Below are positions 1-10,813 of a DNA stretch of 64,000 nucleotides, one piece after another. Made by a program: the position numbers and the translations under genes. The DNA is from Schistosoma mansoni (taxonomy: Eukaryota > Platyhelminthes > Trematoda > Strigeidida > Schistosomatidae): NCBI RefSeq assembly GCF_000237925.1, contig NW_017386025.1, forward strand, positions 2,604,001 to 2,668,000, in the 5' to 3' direction. Numbering within the stretch: position 1 is the first letter of the stretch; each line of letters starts with the position of its first letter. The notes under the pieces are model-generated. The model saw only the letters and a list, made by a program, of their open reading frames with translations, did no database searches and had not been told where the DNA came from.

Positions 1-129
1 TTTGTTTAATTATCAGTTCAACTGATGATCAATGTGGAATGCAATGCATTTAAATAATTAATCAATGTAAAGGACTTCAATTGATCAGTCCTTTTTGATA
101 TATGTGCATCTTGTGTAGATTGCCTCAAT

Positions 130-337
130 ATTACCATCGATCCACAAGCATTCTAAGTAGAGTTGACTAGTGGCTAGCAGTGGAATCCAGGACGCACTTC
201 TCGTCCTACTGAGGACCCATTAGTTGTCTGTACCTACATCTCAGTATTAATGTTCACTCCGGCACTCAAACCTAGTACCTTTCGACGCGCTCTCGACTTA
301 ACTAATGACTCCACATAGCCACTTGTACAACCTGTAT
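130..337 (-). mobile_element. tRNA-headed SINE (Sm-alpha-like) with hammerhead remnant
   Basis: Read on the minus strand, the element has an RNA polymerase III A box (TGGCTATGTGG, 311-321), a B box (GGTTTGAGTGCC, 261-272) and then a hammerhead-like module ending in GCGTCCTGGATTCCACTGCT. This order of tRNA-like head followed by ribozyme is that of the schistosome Sm-alpha SINE family as I know it. It lies head to head with a second copy at 345-480, upstream of the first visible exon of the gene at 627. Box spacing and the retained tail make the family call fairly safe. The exact ends are approximate. Confidence 0.75.
170..240 (-). ncRNA. degenerate hammerhead ribozyme inside SINE
   Basis: On the minus strand the module reads stem I, then CTAATGGG where the hammerhead core is CTGATGAG, then a stem II close to GTCC...GGAC, then GAGA where the core is GAAA, then GCGTC and CTGGATTCC. 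The expected cut is after GCGTC, between plus-strand positions 191 and 190. Core changes equivalent to G5A, A9G and one A of GAAA to G are visible, so the copy is probably inactive. Stem II and the cleavage-side strand are still well kept. Confidence 0.7.
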
Positions 338-344
338 GAATTTT

Positions 345-480
345 AATTCATTTTTAGGGATTTCAGTCCTAATGTGAACATCAACTTTGGAAGTCAGGCA
401 CATCCAGCTGATAAGTTCTAAGTGTGAAGAAACACTCATCCAAGATTTGACTACAAGCCACTACCTTCCTCTGTTTAATA
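345..480 (+). mobile_element. second SINE copy, inverted to the first, with hammerhead-like core
   Basis: The plus strand carries a B-box-like stretch (about 357-372), then the same GTGAACATCAACT spacer seen in the first copy, then a hammerhead-like core: CATCCAG stem I, CTGATAAG (408-415, one change from CTGATGAG), a weak stem II, GAAAC (429-433) and a cleavage triplet ATC ending at 440. The A box is not recognisable. Stem II pairing is poor in this copy, so cleavage activity is doubtful. The 5' end was probably lost on insertion or in later decay. Confidence 0.6.
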
Positions 481-626
481 TTACTCAAATCGTTTCCCAA
501 TCTTCGATTCTCTATCTAATAATTTAGGTTTTTGTCGATAACTAAAAGGTTTTAAAGGCCATTTTTGCATCACTTTCGTCTTGTTTTTTCCTGTTTATTT
601 TAAACTATCTTTTATATTTTTTGTAG

Positions 627-3600
627 AAACCCTCAAATGTTAGCGTTCCATCCTCATCTACCCAAATAACCCGTAGATCTTCTTTAAAGTCGACTAATGT
701 AACGAATTTGTCCGTTAATAATAAACGGCTGCCATCCATACCAGTGTGTACACCGAATTCAACTAGATTATCTGGTAAACAAATTAAAGTTTCTGAATCC
801 TACATTTGTACAAAATTAAATCCTTTTAATCAAGCTAAAGTATTACAAATGGAATTATCACAATGGCAGCAGAAACGCCTAAAATGTTATCAAGAACCAC
901 AGAATAATAAAATGACAATCTCAACAAGTACTGTCATTCCGAAAACAGATACCAATTGTATTTCTATCGATGTAGACAATAATATTCCACTTATACCGGA
1001 TGATAATGTTCATAGTATTATTGACTTGAAAAATATTCCTGGAAGCATGCAAATCAAGAGTAAGTTATTTAATATACACTTTAATTTTTAAAAAATTCTG
1101 TATATATTGTAGAAACTGTTATTGTAATTAACGTTTCCTCTCATCCTCCCTGTAATCTTTTTCAACTGTATAAACATTTATCATCCTTATGAATAGTAAA
1201 AATGATTCTTTATTCTTAATTACTTACTTTTGCCTGTTACCCTCGTGGAGGAGCATAGGTCTCCCACCAGCATTCTCCAATCGAACTCTGTCCTGGGCAA
1301 TCCTTTCCAGCTGCTATTCATCCTTTTGCTGTCTACTTCCAATTCCTGACGCAGTGTGTTATTTGGCCTTCCTCTTTTTCGTTTTCATTCAGGATTCCAA
1401 GTCGGCAATGGCCTTGTGATACAGTCTGGAGATTTCCACAATGTTTTTCCTATCCACTTCCAACGTCTTTTCTTGATTTCCTCTTCAACTGGAAGCTGGT
1501 TTGTTCTCTTCCATAGTAGGTTGTTGCTGATGGTATTCGGCCAACGGATGTTGAGTATCTTACGTAGACAATTGTTCATAAATACTTGTACCCTCTTGAT
1601 TATGGTTGTGGTAGTTCTCCAAGTTTCAGCTCCCTATAGTAGAACTGTCTTGATGTTTGTGTTGAAGATTCTGACTTTTACATTGATTGATAGTTGTTTT
1701 TAGTTACATACGTTCTCCAACCGTAGGAATGAGGTGTCTTCGTCCTCGCATACATTTAAATGAAAGAAAGGATTTTGATGTTAAATAATCTACAAAACTA
1801 AACTGAAGTTAAAAAGAACAAAGCGTAACAAGTGTATATCATTGAATAATCCAGCCATATGTTGTTATTGTTTTCATCATCATTATTACCATTGAGTAAC
1901 ATTCTCAGAGTTGTTCTCCCGAAAATCCGTGAATAATAAAGTTAATTGTTTATTACTATCAGACACTATCAGCGACAACCTACTGTGGGAGACAACAAAC
2001 CAGATTCCAGTGGAGAAAGAAATCGGGAAGAAGTAGTGGAAGTGGATAGGACACACACTGAGGAAATCACGCAACTGCGTCACAAGGCAAGCCCTCACAT
2101 GGAATCCTGAGGGTGTAAGGAGAAGAGGAAGACCAAAGAACATATTAAGCCGAGTAATGGAGACAGACATGAGAAGAATGAATAAAAGTTGGATAGAACT
2201 AGAAAAGAAGGCCCAGGACAGAGTGGGTTGGAGAATGCTGGTCGGCGACCTATGCTCCATTGAGGGTAACAGGCGTAAGTAAGTAAGTAAGTAAGTTGAT
2301 TACTATAAGAATTCATTTCAGTCTAAGTTATTAGAAAGAATTTAAATTATCCTATTGTTGATAATGTTAACTGAATTTTCGATGAGTCTTAATTGACATA
2401 AATGTGTGTGACTAAGAATTCAATCAAAATTATCAACAAATGGAATAAATTAAATCTCCTGTAATAATGATAATATAAATATCATACTTTTTGCATAAGT
2501 TAGTGTCTGTGTAAATAGCCTAGTGGATATCGCGTTGGGCGTTTAAGTCCCGATATGAACATCTCTGATGGAAAGAAGGTATTTGCAACTTATAAATGGA
2601 TATGTACTGACGTATAGTAATTTTATTGCAAGATTTGTGATAATTTAACAAGAAGACGTGTAAAACATTGTCTTTTGAAGACTTCGTAAAAGGTGTAAAT
2701 GAACAAAACTCAAAGAATGTTTTTATTAGAACAGACTTGTGATGATGAGCACAAATTTACTTCTTTGTTGTTTTTCGTATAGGCTAATGTGGATTGTGCA
2801 CGTATTTATCCTATTCATAGTCGAAAATAGAATGATAATTGAAAATTAATGCATTTTTAGACTTTATACTCGAACAAATATCTTGTATGAGTTTAATTTG
2901 AATAAATTTATTTTGTAACCAAACAAATGTGAAAACTGGTTGCTAGCACACGAGTATGCTCTCCAGCATGGTGAATTCATCGCATACAGATTATGACACG
3001 TTACGCTTTATGTTACTTCCTAAAATTGTCTGCTTACTTGATTATAAAGACATACCGTAAATTATTCTTATATAAGCAAGTCGTTACACACAATAATATT
3101 TACCTAAGTATGTACCTTAAATTAGGCAAATGTGCCATGTTTATTCAATCTAATACCACCGAATTCGTTATCAGTTATCGTAGGTGTTATAACGTGTGGG
3201 TGCGTACGTGTGTGTGCCCTATTTGATATATGAACGTGCTGATCCCCGCCAGTCAGAGAGCCGCGAATTATCGATCAGAGCAATGATACGCAAAAGCCGT
3301 ATGATCAGTCTTGAGTACTACTCGGTCCTGCTTTCTGCCTAGCCCAGCCAGTTAAGTTCAGAACACCACTAACAGCCTCTGCAATATGAATCATTATTCA
3401 CAAACATACTGGGTTTATATACCAATAAAACAGACCACATCATACCACAAAATAGAAAATAACATTTGTACAATATTTAGCCAAATGTAGCTGTGAATAG
3501 GGGGAACAGTAATCAATAGACTAGGGATAACCTAAGAATGGTATATCGTATAATAATAGTTGATAGGTCAAAACAAAGCTTAGGATAAGAGGAACACGAA

Positions 3601-6197
3601 TACGAATAGTTTAGTTACTTAACAATTATGAAATAGGAAATATACATATTACATTGGTCCATAAATAGTCCTCAAAGTTACCATTCATAATTCTCCACGG
3701 GATATAACAATAGACCAATATTTTTATTATTTTTTGTTGTAGTCATACTAACATCTACTGAATAAAACCTGTATTTTTACGTTGTACTTATTAAATCCCC
3801 AACAGGCCTTGATATCACTCAAAGGTTGTCTTTTCTGAGAAATTTTGATTCTAGGATATCTCTTTTCTCCATAACTTCTCACTTTAACTTAACAATCATT
3901 TTAGGTGATCAACAAACAATTGAAAACAACCAGTCATCGCCCTCCAATGATAATGTAAATCAAACTTCGGTGGATTTAACTGTGGTGAATGAAGACCAAC
4001 CAGTGTTGTCTTCTCTTCCTGGAATTGATGATTCACATCCTCCTCTAGCAGTTTGTTCCGGTGATTTGTCGATTATTAAACCAGTATCTGAAATGAATGT
4101 TCCGTAAGTTGTAATTTGGAGTACTTGTCGTACATCATTCTATGCACATTATGTATCGAACTTTAACATAATACATGAAATTACCATTTTATTTAAATTG
4201 GTTCACAACTGTATTCTCCCTATTTCTATTTCTATTTACCTACTTGACTATCAGTAACTTGTATTAAGTAGTCTGTATTGTCTACTTTTAATAGTTATTT
4301 CTATTATAAATCTTTATACCACTAACTTTATTACTAATTCTACTACTCTGGGGTTTACTCTAACACTTTCATCTCGCTATGCTAATGGGGTATAGCAACT
4401 TGAACCGACGTGCACACGTACCAGATTCTATGTTTTATATGACCGACTTACTGAAACTATCCGTTTAATATTGATATGTTTGTAATATTTTGAAGTTATT
4501 TTGGTTGTACAATAGCTTTTACTCTGTTTTTATATAACTTTTAGTTATAAAAAATAGACATGACATCAGCTGATGATATGCTTGATCGGTAGTAGGATTC
4601 TCTAGCATGCAATTTTGGGTGACCGTTTTCATTTATCATAGTAATTCTGGTTAACAGTGGATATCATTTAGAAGTCTTTTTATTTCACTCAGGATCACAA
4701 TATTTCAAGTGATATTATAAATCATATTTGTGTGAGAGACTATGGGATGATCTGATTTTACACTCAAATTGAATCTCATCATCATTTTCACAATTCTAAA
4801 TATCCAAACCGTTACACTGCACCATTTAAACGATAACCGAATAGGTTAAACCATGTTAGAGGCTAGATAGATATCATTGATGGCACTAATATGATTGTTG
4901 TCCAGTACCACAAATTAACTGAAGTAAATGTGAACTACCAGATTCTTGGTCTTCAATTATTTTCCGGCTACATGTCAGTTTCGTGATGAAAACTAACTTG
5001 ATATTAAAAAATTTCCAAACATACACACAGATACACAAAAGGTCAATAGGCTCATCAACTATTTGTGTGTGTAAGTAATTTATGACCATTAGAACAAATT
5101 AAAAAGTTTAATCTCATAATATTGACAGTTATTAGATCTTTTTTACAGAAGTACTTATATGCTTGAAATAATTAATAACAGTTAGTGTAATCTGGGGCTA
5201 TTTCATTTAGTAGTGGTATGTTGCCATTTTATGCCACAAACTTTCGATTACCGGGCTAATAAAATACTGGTGTTTTCTTATGGGTCTATTGTTAGCAGTT
5301 TGCTGGGATTCATAGCACACTTTAAGGATTACTATCTAAGGACATTGAGTATAGTTGGAAACTATGTTGTTAATAATAATATTGATTCATACTTAAAAGG
5401 AAAAGCTTGTTTTAGTCAAATTTTTGATAAGTACCACTCAGCCACTTATTTTTTTCAGGTAAGTCACTGCCAGAATGACTTCAAAGCTGATCACGTATAT
5501 TTAAATCATGTTCGCAAATCATATTTTTGTCTAAATATTTCTGGGCTATTTGATTGTCTCCCTAGTTTTTGATTATTTACTTTAATTTAGTGGTGACTCA
5601 ACAGCACCAGTCAGTGAACATCCTAATAATGTAAATTTTCCGCTGGCTTCAGCAATACCACCTCCTGATGTTTCAAAACCAGACAACCATTGTGTTAAAA
5701 GAATTAATGCCATATCATGCACACCGATGTCATCATCTAAATCATATGAACGGAACGATTCAACTTTGTTTGATTATGGTCGTCGTCAGCGGGCCCATGC
5801 AAATCGTCAACGTGTAAAAGAATTCGATCGTGTAAGTCTCTTTTCTCAACAATGTAAATCTTTGACCGGTGAGTGAACGTTTTGGTGTTATAATGACAAC
5901 TTCATATATTCAAACAATTCATATGTTGAAGCGTTTCTAAAGTTAGTTCTCATTGCAGTAGGATAACTTACTACATGAATTGTATCTTAATATTAGTCCT
6001 TAGCAAATGGACTATGGACATCAGCAAAATTTCATTGTGAGATTTCCTATCAGATGATACAACTGTACTACTATTAAAGACATTACCAGTTAGTTTTATT
6101 TCTAAAATTTGTTGAATTTTTTCGTTCTTCTCAATTTTCCATCCATTTTTCTATTGTTTAGATTCGCCGCGAACAATTAATGAAACGAAGAGTATAA
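627..6197 (+). CDS. 3' part of an unrecognised multi-exon gene
   Basis: Four coding exons can be chained by GT/AG sites with consistent phases: 627-1059, 3905-4103, 5591-5831 and 6162-6197, ending in TAA at 6195-6197. Donors are GTAAGT or GTAAGTC and every acceptor follows a T-rich tract. The chained part gives 302 residues; the 5' exons lie outside the window. The protein is rich in Ser, Thr, Pro and Asn and looks disordered. It ends in a very basic helix-like tail ([13 protein letters not shown] followed by [15 protein letters not shown]). I do not recognise the family. Introns 1 and 2 hold LINE tails, a SINE fragment and a solo LTR. The exon model is inference from splice signals and open frames, and transcript data could shift the ends. 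Confidence 0.7.
1199..1703 (-). mobile_element. 3' end of a non-LTR retrotransposon (TAAG-tailed family)
   Basis: The minus strand encodes the extreme C-terminus of a LINE polyprotein: [12 protein letters not shown], then [19 protein letters not shown], then a GRP-like and VGWRMLV-like ending, with frameshifts. It is severely 5' truncated. Related copies occur at 1950-2298 (+) and 46740-47080 (-). The copy at 1950 has a clean TAAG-repeat 3' tail, and this copy has a short TTACTTAC remnant. It sits in an intron of the gene at 627-6197. Confidence 0.7.
1950..2298 (+). mobile_element. 3' end of the same non-LTR family, opposite strand
   Basis: This plus-strand copy shows the same C-terminal coding block ([18 protein letters not shown]-like, then a GRPKN motif, then a GWRMLVGDL-like motif) and ends in about six TAAG units at 2276-2298. 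It is in opposite orientation to the copy at 1199-1703, with the 5' ends facing. The tail repeat is the 3' terminus typical of target-primed reverse transcription. Several codons are disrupted, so it is a dead fragment. Confidence 0.7.
2510..2585 (+). repeat. SINE head fragment (A box kept)
   Basis: An A-box-like TAGCCTAGTGG at 2518-2528 is followed by a shortened tRNA-like body and by AAGTCCCGATATGAACATC, which matches the post-B-box spacer of the SINE copies at 130-480. The hammerhead module is not recognisable downstream. This is probably a third, partly deleted copy. Confidence 0.45.
3264..3709 (-). mobile_element. solo LTR, minus strand
   Basis: The minus strand aligns along its whole length with 24520-24947 (+). 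Both begin TGTTATATCC, share an internal GTTTTGACCTA-like block, a TATA box (GTATATAAAC) and a 3' part ending near GATAATTC. There is no adjacent gag or pol in either case, so both are best read as solo LTRs of one LTR-retrotransposon family. No clean target duplication was seen by eye. Confidence 0.6.
4190..4470 (+). repeat. RTE-like 3' tail fragment
   Basis: The stretch around 4376-4455 (CTAATGGGGTATAGCAACTT, then a GACCGAC/ACTGA ending) is homologous to the 3' untranslated tail of the RTE element at 40850-40930. No coding part remains. It lies in an intron of the gene at 627-6197. Confidence 0.5.
4471..5590 (+). other. intron sequence, nothing recognised
   Basis: This AT-rich intron of the gene at 627-6197 carries no repeat, exon or RNA gene that I can support. 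A 119-codon open stretch at 5213-5572 has no family features and ends just before a good acceptor, so I treat it as intronic. Confidence 0.5.
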
Positions 6198-6502
6198 CCC
6201 AGACTAGTGTTTATTATTATTACTTTTATTGCTTCACTTATTATATATGATTTACACTATTCAAGATTCAGTTGCAAACGTTATTTATTATTATATTTGG
6301 ACGATTTTATCCAAAATGAAGTCTTTTCGTTTTGTGATTAAGTGTCAAACATAAGTTTGGTCAGGGATGTATACTTTCATAAAACGATTTATTAATAGAT
6401 TCAAATGTTCAGAAAGATTGCAAATTTAGGTCAGTTATTGCATAACGAATTATCAAACGATGATCAAATTCCGACACCGGTTTATGCCTACTGATGTTTT
6501 GT

Positions 6503-6620
6503 TATGATGTGATTGCCCACAATATAAAATTAAGAGCTTTGATTTCTAAACAGGCGACTGTCAGTATGTATACTGACAATTTAGTAGACTTGATCTCGTG
6601 ACTAGTTACATTTGAGGTTA
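6503..6620 (+). repeat. dispersed repeat with a 20-bp inverted repeat at its centre
   Basis: This stretch matches 20218-20340 on the opposite strand over about 120 bases. Both copies contain arms TGTCAGTAT and ATACTGACA separated by two bases (6559-6578 here). The arms are perfect in both copies. The family is unknown to me. Confidence 0.65.
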
Positions 6621-7039
6621 TATCATATCACTTTTTACCATCATTCAGTAATTTTATTAACCCTATCAGTTAGAAGCAGGTTTATCAGATATTATTTTAA
6701 TATTCAACCCTTAGAAGGTAACCTAAAACTGACTGGAGTAGTCATTTGAATCTTCATACATTTCTAATGTCTTGGTAAAGAACTAGTACAAACCAGTTTG
6801 TTTCTCAGCTCCCTTATCCCCACGTAAGGAAGATGCAGTTGTAAGTCTCTGGTTAGATCCCAAGGGGTCTCTCTAATCACTAAGTTGCAACAATTTGAGT
6901 GATAAGTTATATGCGACCTATGTTCCCTTTGTGACTGTGATTTATGGATGGGCCGGTCAAAAGTGAGAAAGCGATCTCAAGATCGTGACGCTTATTTTAA
7001 TACCGAGTGCATACCTAAGATCATTTTACTGTGGGTGTC

Positions 7040-7800
7040 ATAGTTTAGTGCTTACAACAAATGGAATTGTTAGGAAGCTTTGATATTTTTTATTGCGCAG
7101 TTCTACTGACACCTCAACAATGTGTTGACTTTTCCAACGACGTGGTATTTCGACATAACAAATATCTGTATTATTAAGATTCCTTGCCGATTGGTACTGA
7201 AACAAATAAAAGCACCATTAAGACTGGCTTCAAAATTTTTTGATATTACTGAAGTTTCAGTTATACGAGTACTGCAGAGATATATATGCCATAAAGGCAA
7301 GGAGTTTAGATCAGACTTTTGGAAGCTATGGAAGAATAACGGAAATGGGTGAAGCCGTCGTCTAAAAGTCCAAATTTACTGGAGGAAGAGATGCGAGCAA
7401 CGCTTCCTTAAATCCACTTGGCATGTTTTACGTATGTGCCATAAAATACCACAAAAGGGATATTTCCAACACGTCATAAACCAAAAGTCTACAGCATTGG
7501 TACCAGTTGTACAAAATTATGTCCAGCCGAGTACTGCTATGTATACGGACTTCTAACGAATATACCTATGCCTATCTACGCTTGGCTACATACAGCATTT
7601 TGTCGTTCACAGAAGACATCTTGTAGACCCAACCACTGGTGAACACCAACAACATAGAAACATTTTGGTCAAGGTTATAATAACTTTCTCTGACTTAATC
7701 ATAGCTCCAGAGTTCGACTGTTCCGAAGTTACTTCGATGTGTTTCTGTACTGTACGCATTATGGTTTCATAACAGCAGAACCTAATTCTAACATTCATAA
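7040..7800 (+). pseudogene. decayed Merlin-like transposase
   Basis: A broken coding region shows the layout of IS1016/ISXO2-like (Merlin) transposases. There is a variable N-terminal part, then FTGGRD-like residues near 7375-7395, a MYTDF strand near 7540, then FVVHRRHLVDPTTGEH near 7603-7650. In a shifted frame the next residues read HTNNIETFWSRL, which is the C-terminal catalytic segment with the last acidic residue, and an FHNSRT-like end near 7765. At least two stops and one frameshift disable it. Merlin elements are known from schistosomes. No terminal inverted repeats were identified by eye. The open stretch at 7122-7352 is part of this relic. Confidence 0.6.
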
Positions 7801-9487
7801 GTTTTCAAACCATAATAAAGAAGTCTATCCTTTACAGGTTTTTTGTCTTTTTGTCATTCACTATCGACTTTTTTCTGATTGGCTGACATTTGTCTGGGCC
7901 ACTCAAGCCACAAGGCATAACGATTAGATAGTTCAGTCTAACGTAATCAGCAGGAAAATTAAGTGTAACTTTGTATAATTTTTTGTCACACTATGCTTAT
8001 AAAAGTACATTATGGCTAACGATCTTCAGTGATTTATCATTCAATCAGAAAGCAGTGTTTAGCTGTGAAACAATTAATGACAAAAGTAGAGAAATAATGG
8101 TAAAGTAGTAGCCTTGACCAGAATAATGAACGCTTGTAGTGAATTACTTTTTTGTGGTAAGTGGGAATGGTTAGTTTTACAAATTAGGAGTTCGGGTAAT
8201 GTCATAATCCCATAGGGGTTTTGTCACCAACTGACAACAGCTGTAATTTGAATGGTTAAGATTATATCTCAAGAGTTTAGCAATGGTTGTGAGCTCGGTG
8301 AGCAAACTAGGGTTACAGTTTTCACTACGAAACGAGATCGGCTATGATATGATTTGTGTTTAATTACCACCCGTTTGCATATGAACTTTAGAAACTTATT
8401 CTTGAATCTGAGAGTTGGAAGTTACGAAGATAGAGGGCTGTCTAGACTCACTAAACAGTCTTGATGGCTAAATGAATGGTATCGTGTTATAGCACACACC
8501 ATACCACGGGCAGATATTCCTTATAGGTTGGCTTAAGCACCATTTAATAAATATTTTTACCATTTTCAACTATTTGAGGAACATAAAATTGCCATCACTT
8601 AGTTCATATTATCAGATACGTTATCTTTCATTGCACTTTTAAATTCACACAATTTACGGGTTGCTAATTCAATCCTGACTAGATTACAGATCCGATGTGA
8701 GTAAAGATGTGATTTTGCGCGATTTTTTCCCTTCTGGTGAGAACTATCGAGTAAATTTCCTAGCGGATCTTCATGGTGGTTTTCTGATGAGCTTGTCTTG
8801 TTAAAAGATTTAGACTAATAATTCGTTGTATACCATGGCGTAGCTACTTCACATTTTGTGTAGATAAACAGGACCAACCATAGCTTACTGAGTCGAACAT
8901 CTTACATTGTATGTCATGGCTCTGTAGTCTTTTACGAATGCCTTGTGGTTTTCTATATAAGATGGATGTCTTTGTTAGAGAATGTTAAAAAAGTATCGTT
9001 GATTTAAGGTCGAGGAATGATGTACCTCTTAAGCATCATTATGAACACTCCAAAAGCAACGATATCAATTTATCTAGAAACGGAATTAAGTATAACGAAT
9101 TCGTCAGCTACATTCTCAATGTAACCAGAGTTCGGTAAAAATTACATGAAATTCATTCTGTACAAGGCGCAGAGTAATTGAATCCTTACCATTACCATCT
9201 AAAAATTTATATCAGCTTGGTTGCGCCTTCAAACGAGTAGAATCTCCACTAATTTGCAACTTACGAGTTTTTATTACTGTTTTACTAATTCTAAGAAAGA
9301 CGCATTGGTCATCCCACTGTTACTTACCAAACATTTCCTCTTCTTCCAAGAATCTGTCATTCGGCAGTGGGAATTTCACTCGATGTATGTCTCCCCCCCA
9401 TATTCCGAAATATTAGTCAGCATAAAGTTATAAATGTTTCTTGTAGCACTCGTCCAAATTTCCCTCTCACCGTCTATTGCTGATGCA
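7801..9487. other. unassigned AT-rich sequence
   Basis: I see no gene, element or RNA in this stretch. Short open frames at 7739-7927 and 9221-9433 have no coding features that I can support. Confidence 0.5.
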
Positions 9488-9814
9488 TGTAGCTGTAAAT
9501 AATTCCCCAAAATCAATACCTTTCTAAGTGTTCGACATTGGATGCTGACCACGTAGTTTAAGTGGGCTTGTTTAACTGAAGGCTTTCGGTCATGCATCCG
9601 TACCAGATCACGTTGCAAAACGGCGTGGGACACAGCTCCTACGTTACAATAGCCAGTTAAGAACGAAGTCTCTCGATATATTGATAACGTATCAAATATA
9701 TCTTTCCTACCTCTTCTCGTCTGACTTCTGGTTTCTATTTGGCCAAAAGGGTTTCGATTATAGAAGGCGCTACTGGTAGCTAGTTGTTAAACTAGAATAT
9801 TAGTCGTATCCTCA
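9488..9814 (+). repeat. 5' LTR of gypsy element
   Basis: The repeat begins TGTAGCTG and ends CCTCA. It matches the 3' LTR with about five differences over its first 250 bases, but the last 77 bases differ much more. Confidence 0.85.
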
Positions 9815-9815
9815 G

Positions 9816-9833
9816 TGGTGAGCCCAACGTGAT
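9816..9833 (+). other. primer binding site
   Basis: TGGTGAGCCCAACGTGAT follows the LTR end by one base. The TGG start is what pairing with a tRNA CCA end requires. I did not identify which tRNA. Confidence 0.6.
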
Positions 9834-9994
9834 CTGGTACACCAAGCCAATATACTGTGAGTCTGTTCCATTTCGGAATATTATTATTCATTGTTATTCT
9901 TTATTTGAATTTTATATATTGTGATATACTTTTTTTCGCGAATTTTTTTTCCCGGATATATTTTAATTAGACATTTTTCGTTATCTATATTACT

Positions 9995-10573
9995 ATGACG
10001 GAACGCTCTCCTAAGGTTTTTAAGTTTAAGTCCATTCCCCCTATTTCGATTCAGTTAACGCCATTTTGGCCCGACAATATCGAGTCCTGGTTCTGCTATG
10101 CAGAAGCCGATTTTTGCCTGCACGGAATCACGGACTCGCGCACACGTTTCCTCGCGGTAGTTGAGGCGTTACCGCGCGAGTTTAACAGGTACGTAACACC
10201 TAGTATGTTTACTAGTGATGTTCCCGAACCTTACGAAACTCTCAAATGTTTGATTCTAAAACGTGGAGACCTAACCGACCGACAACGGTTAGACCAACTC
10301 TTACATAACATCGACTTGCAACAGGGTTCTGCGACAGACATGTTGCAAAGAATGAGAGAGGCTATCGGCCAACGAACTTTCGATGATGGCCTATTCAGAC
10401 AACTTTTCTTGTCTATACTTCCTCATCAGGTGCAGACAGTGCTTGTTTCACTTCAAAACAACGCCATAGATGAGCTGGCTGCATCTGCCGACCGAATCTT
10501 AGAAATCACTAAATCTTCTAAGGCCGAGGTTTTTTCCGTCAAGGAAAAACCCAATCGACCCCGACTGACATAG
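9995..10573 (+). CDS. gag: gypsy Gag, truncated by in-frame stop
   Basis: This 192-codon ORF starts at the ATG at 9995 and ends at TAG 10571-10573. The N-terminal half (PPFW/TPFWPDN, then WFCYAEADF and a LPREF block) is the capsid-like domain common in invertebrate gypsy Gags, often annotated as a domain of unknown function (DUF7041-like). It is followed by a helical region with DRQRLDQLL and a ILPHQVQTVLVS block. The nucleocapsid part lies downstream out of frame: a knuckle of the form CX2HX9CX3C, starting CWYH, at 10704-10754. In an intact relative Gag and Pol are probably one continuous or frameshifted reading. In this copy the TAG and a frame change separate them. Confidence 0.85.
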   Translation: MTERSPKVFKFKSIPPISIQLTPFWPDNIESWFCYAEADFCLHGITDSRTRFLAVVEALPREFNRYVTPSMFTSDVPEPYETLKCLILKRGDLTDRQRLDQLLHNIDLQQGSATDMLQRMREAIGQRTFDDGLFRQLFLSILPHQVQTVLVSLQNNAIDELAASADRILEITKSSKAEVFSVKEKPNRPRLT

Positions 10574-10813
10574 CCGAACTATGTCACACGCTTACATGAT
10601 ATCTTAGAGTTCGTAATGACCGTAGTCGGCCAAAAACCCCGCGTAGAAGTGTCTCACGTAGGCGATCTGTGTCTTGTGGTCGAGAGCCAGACAATCCGAC
10701 TGGTGCTGGTATCATAACCAGTACGGTAAGTCTTCCAGAAATTGCAGGAAACCCTGCAATTATCCGACCTCAAAATCGAGTGACACGAAAAACAGTTCGG
10801 AAAACTTCCCAGC

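Noticed and set aside
5213-5572. 119-codon open stretch as an extra exon of the first gene
   Set aside because: Splice phases of the flanking exons join perfectly without it, and it lacks a suitable acceptor.
8782-8815. CTGATGAG motif as a third hammerhead
   Set aside because: No GAAA core or pairing stems follow at the right spacing, and no SINE head or tail adjoins it.
9376-9633. Minus-strand ORF over the 5' LTR
   Set aside because: It lies across an LTR and its flank and has no protein features. The region is explained by the element.
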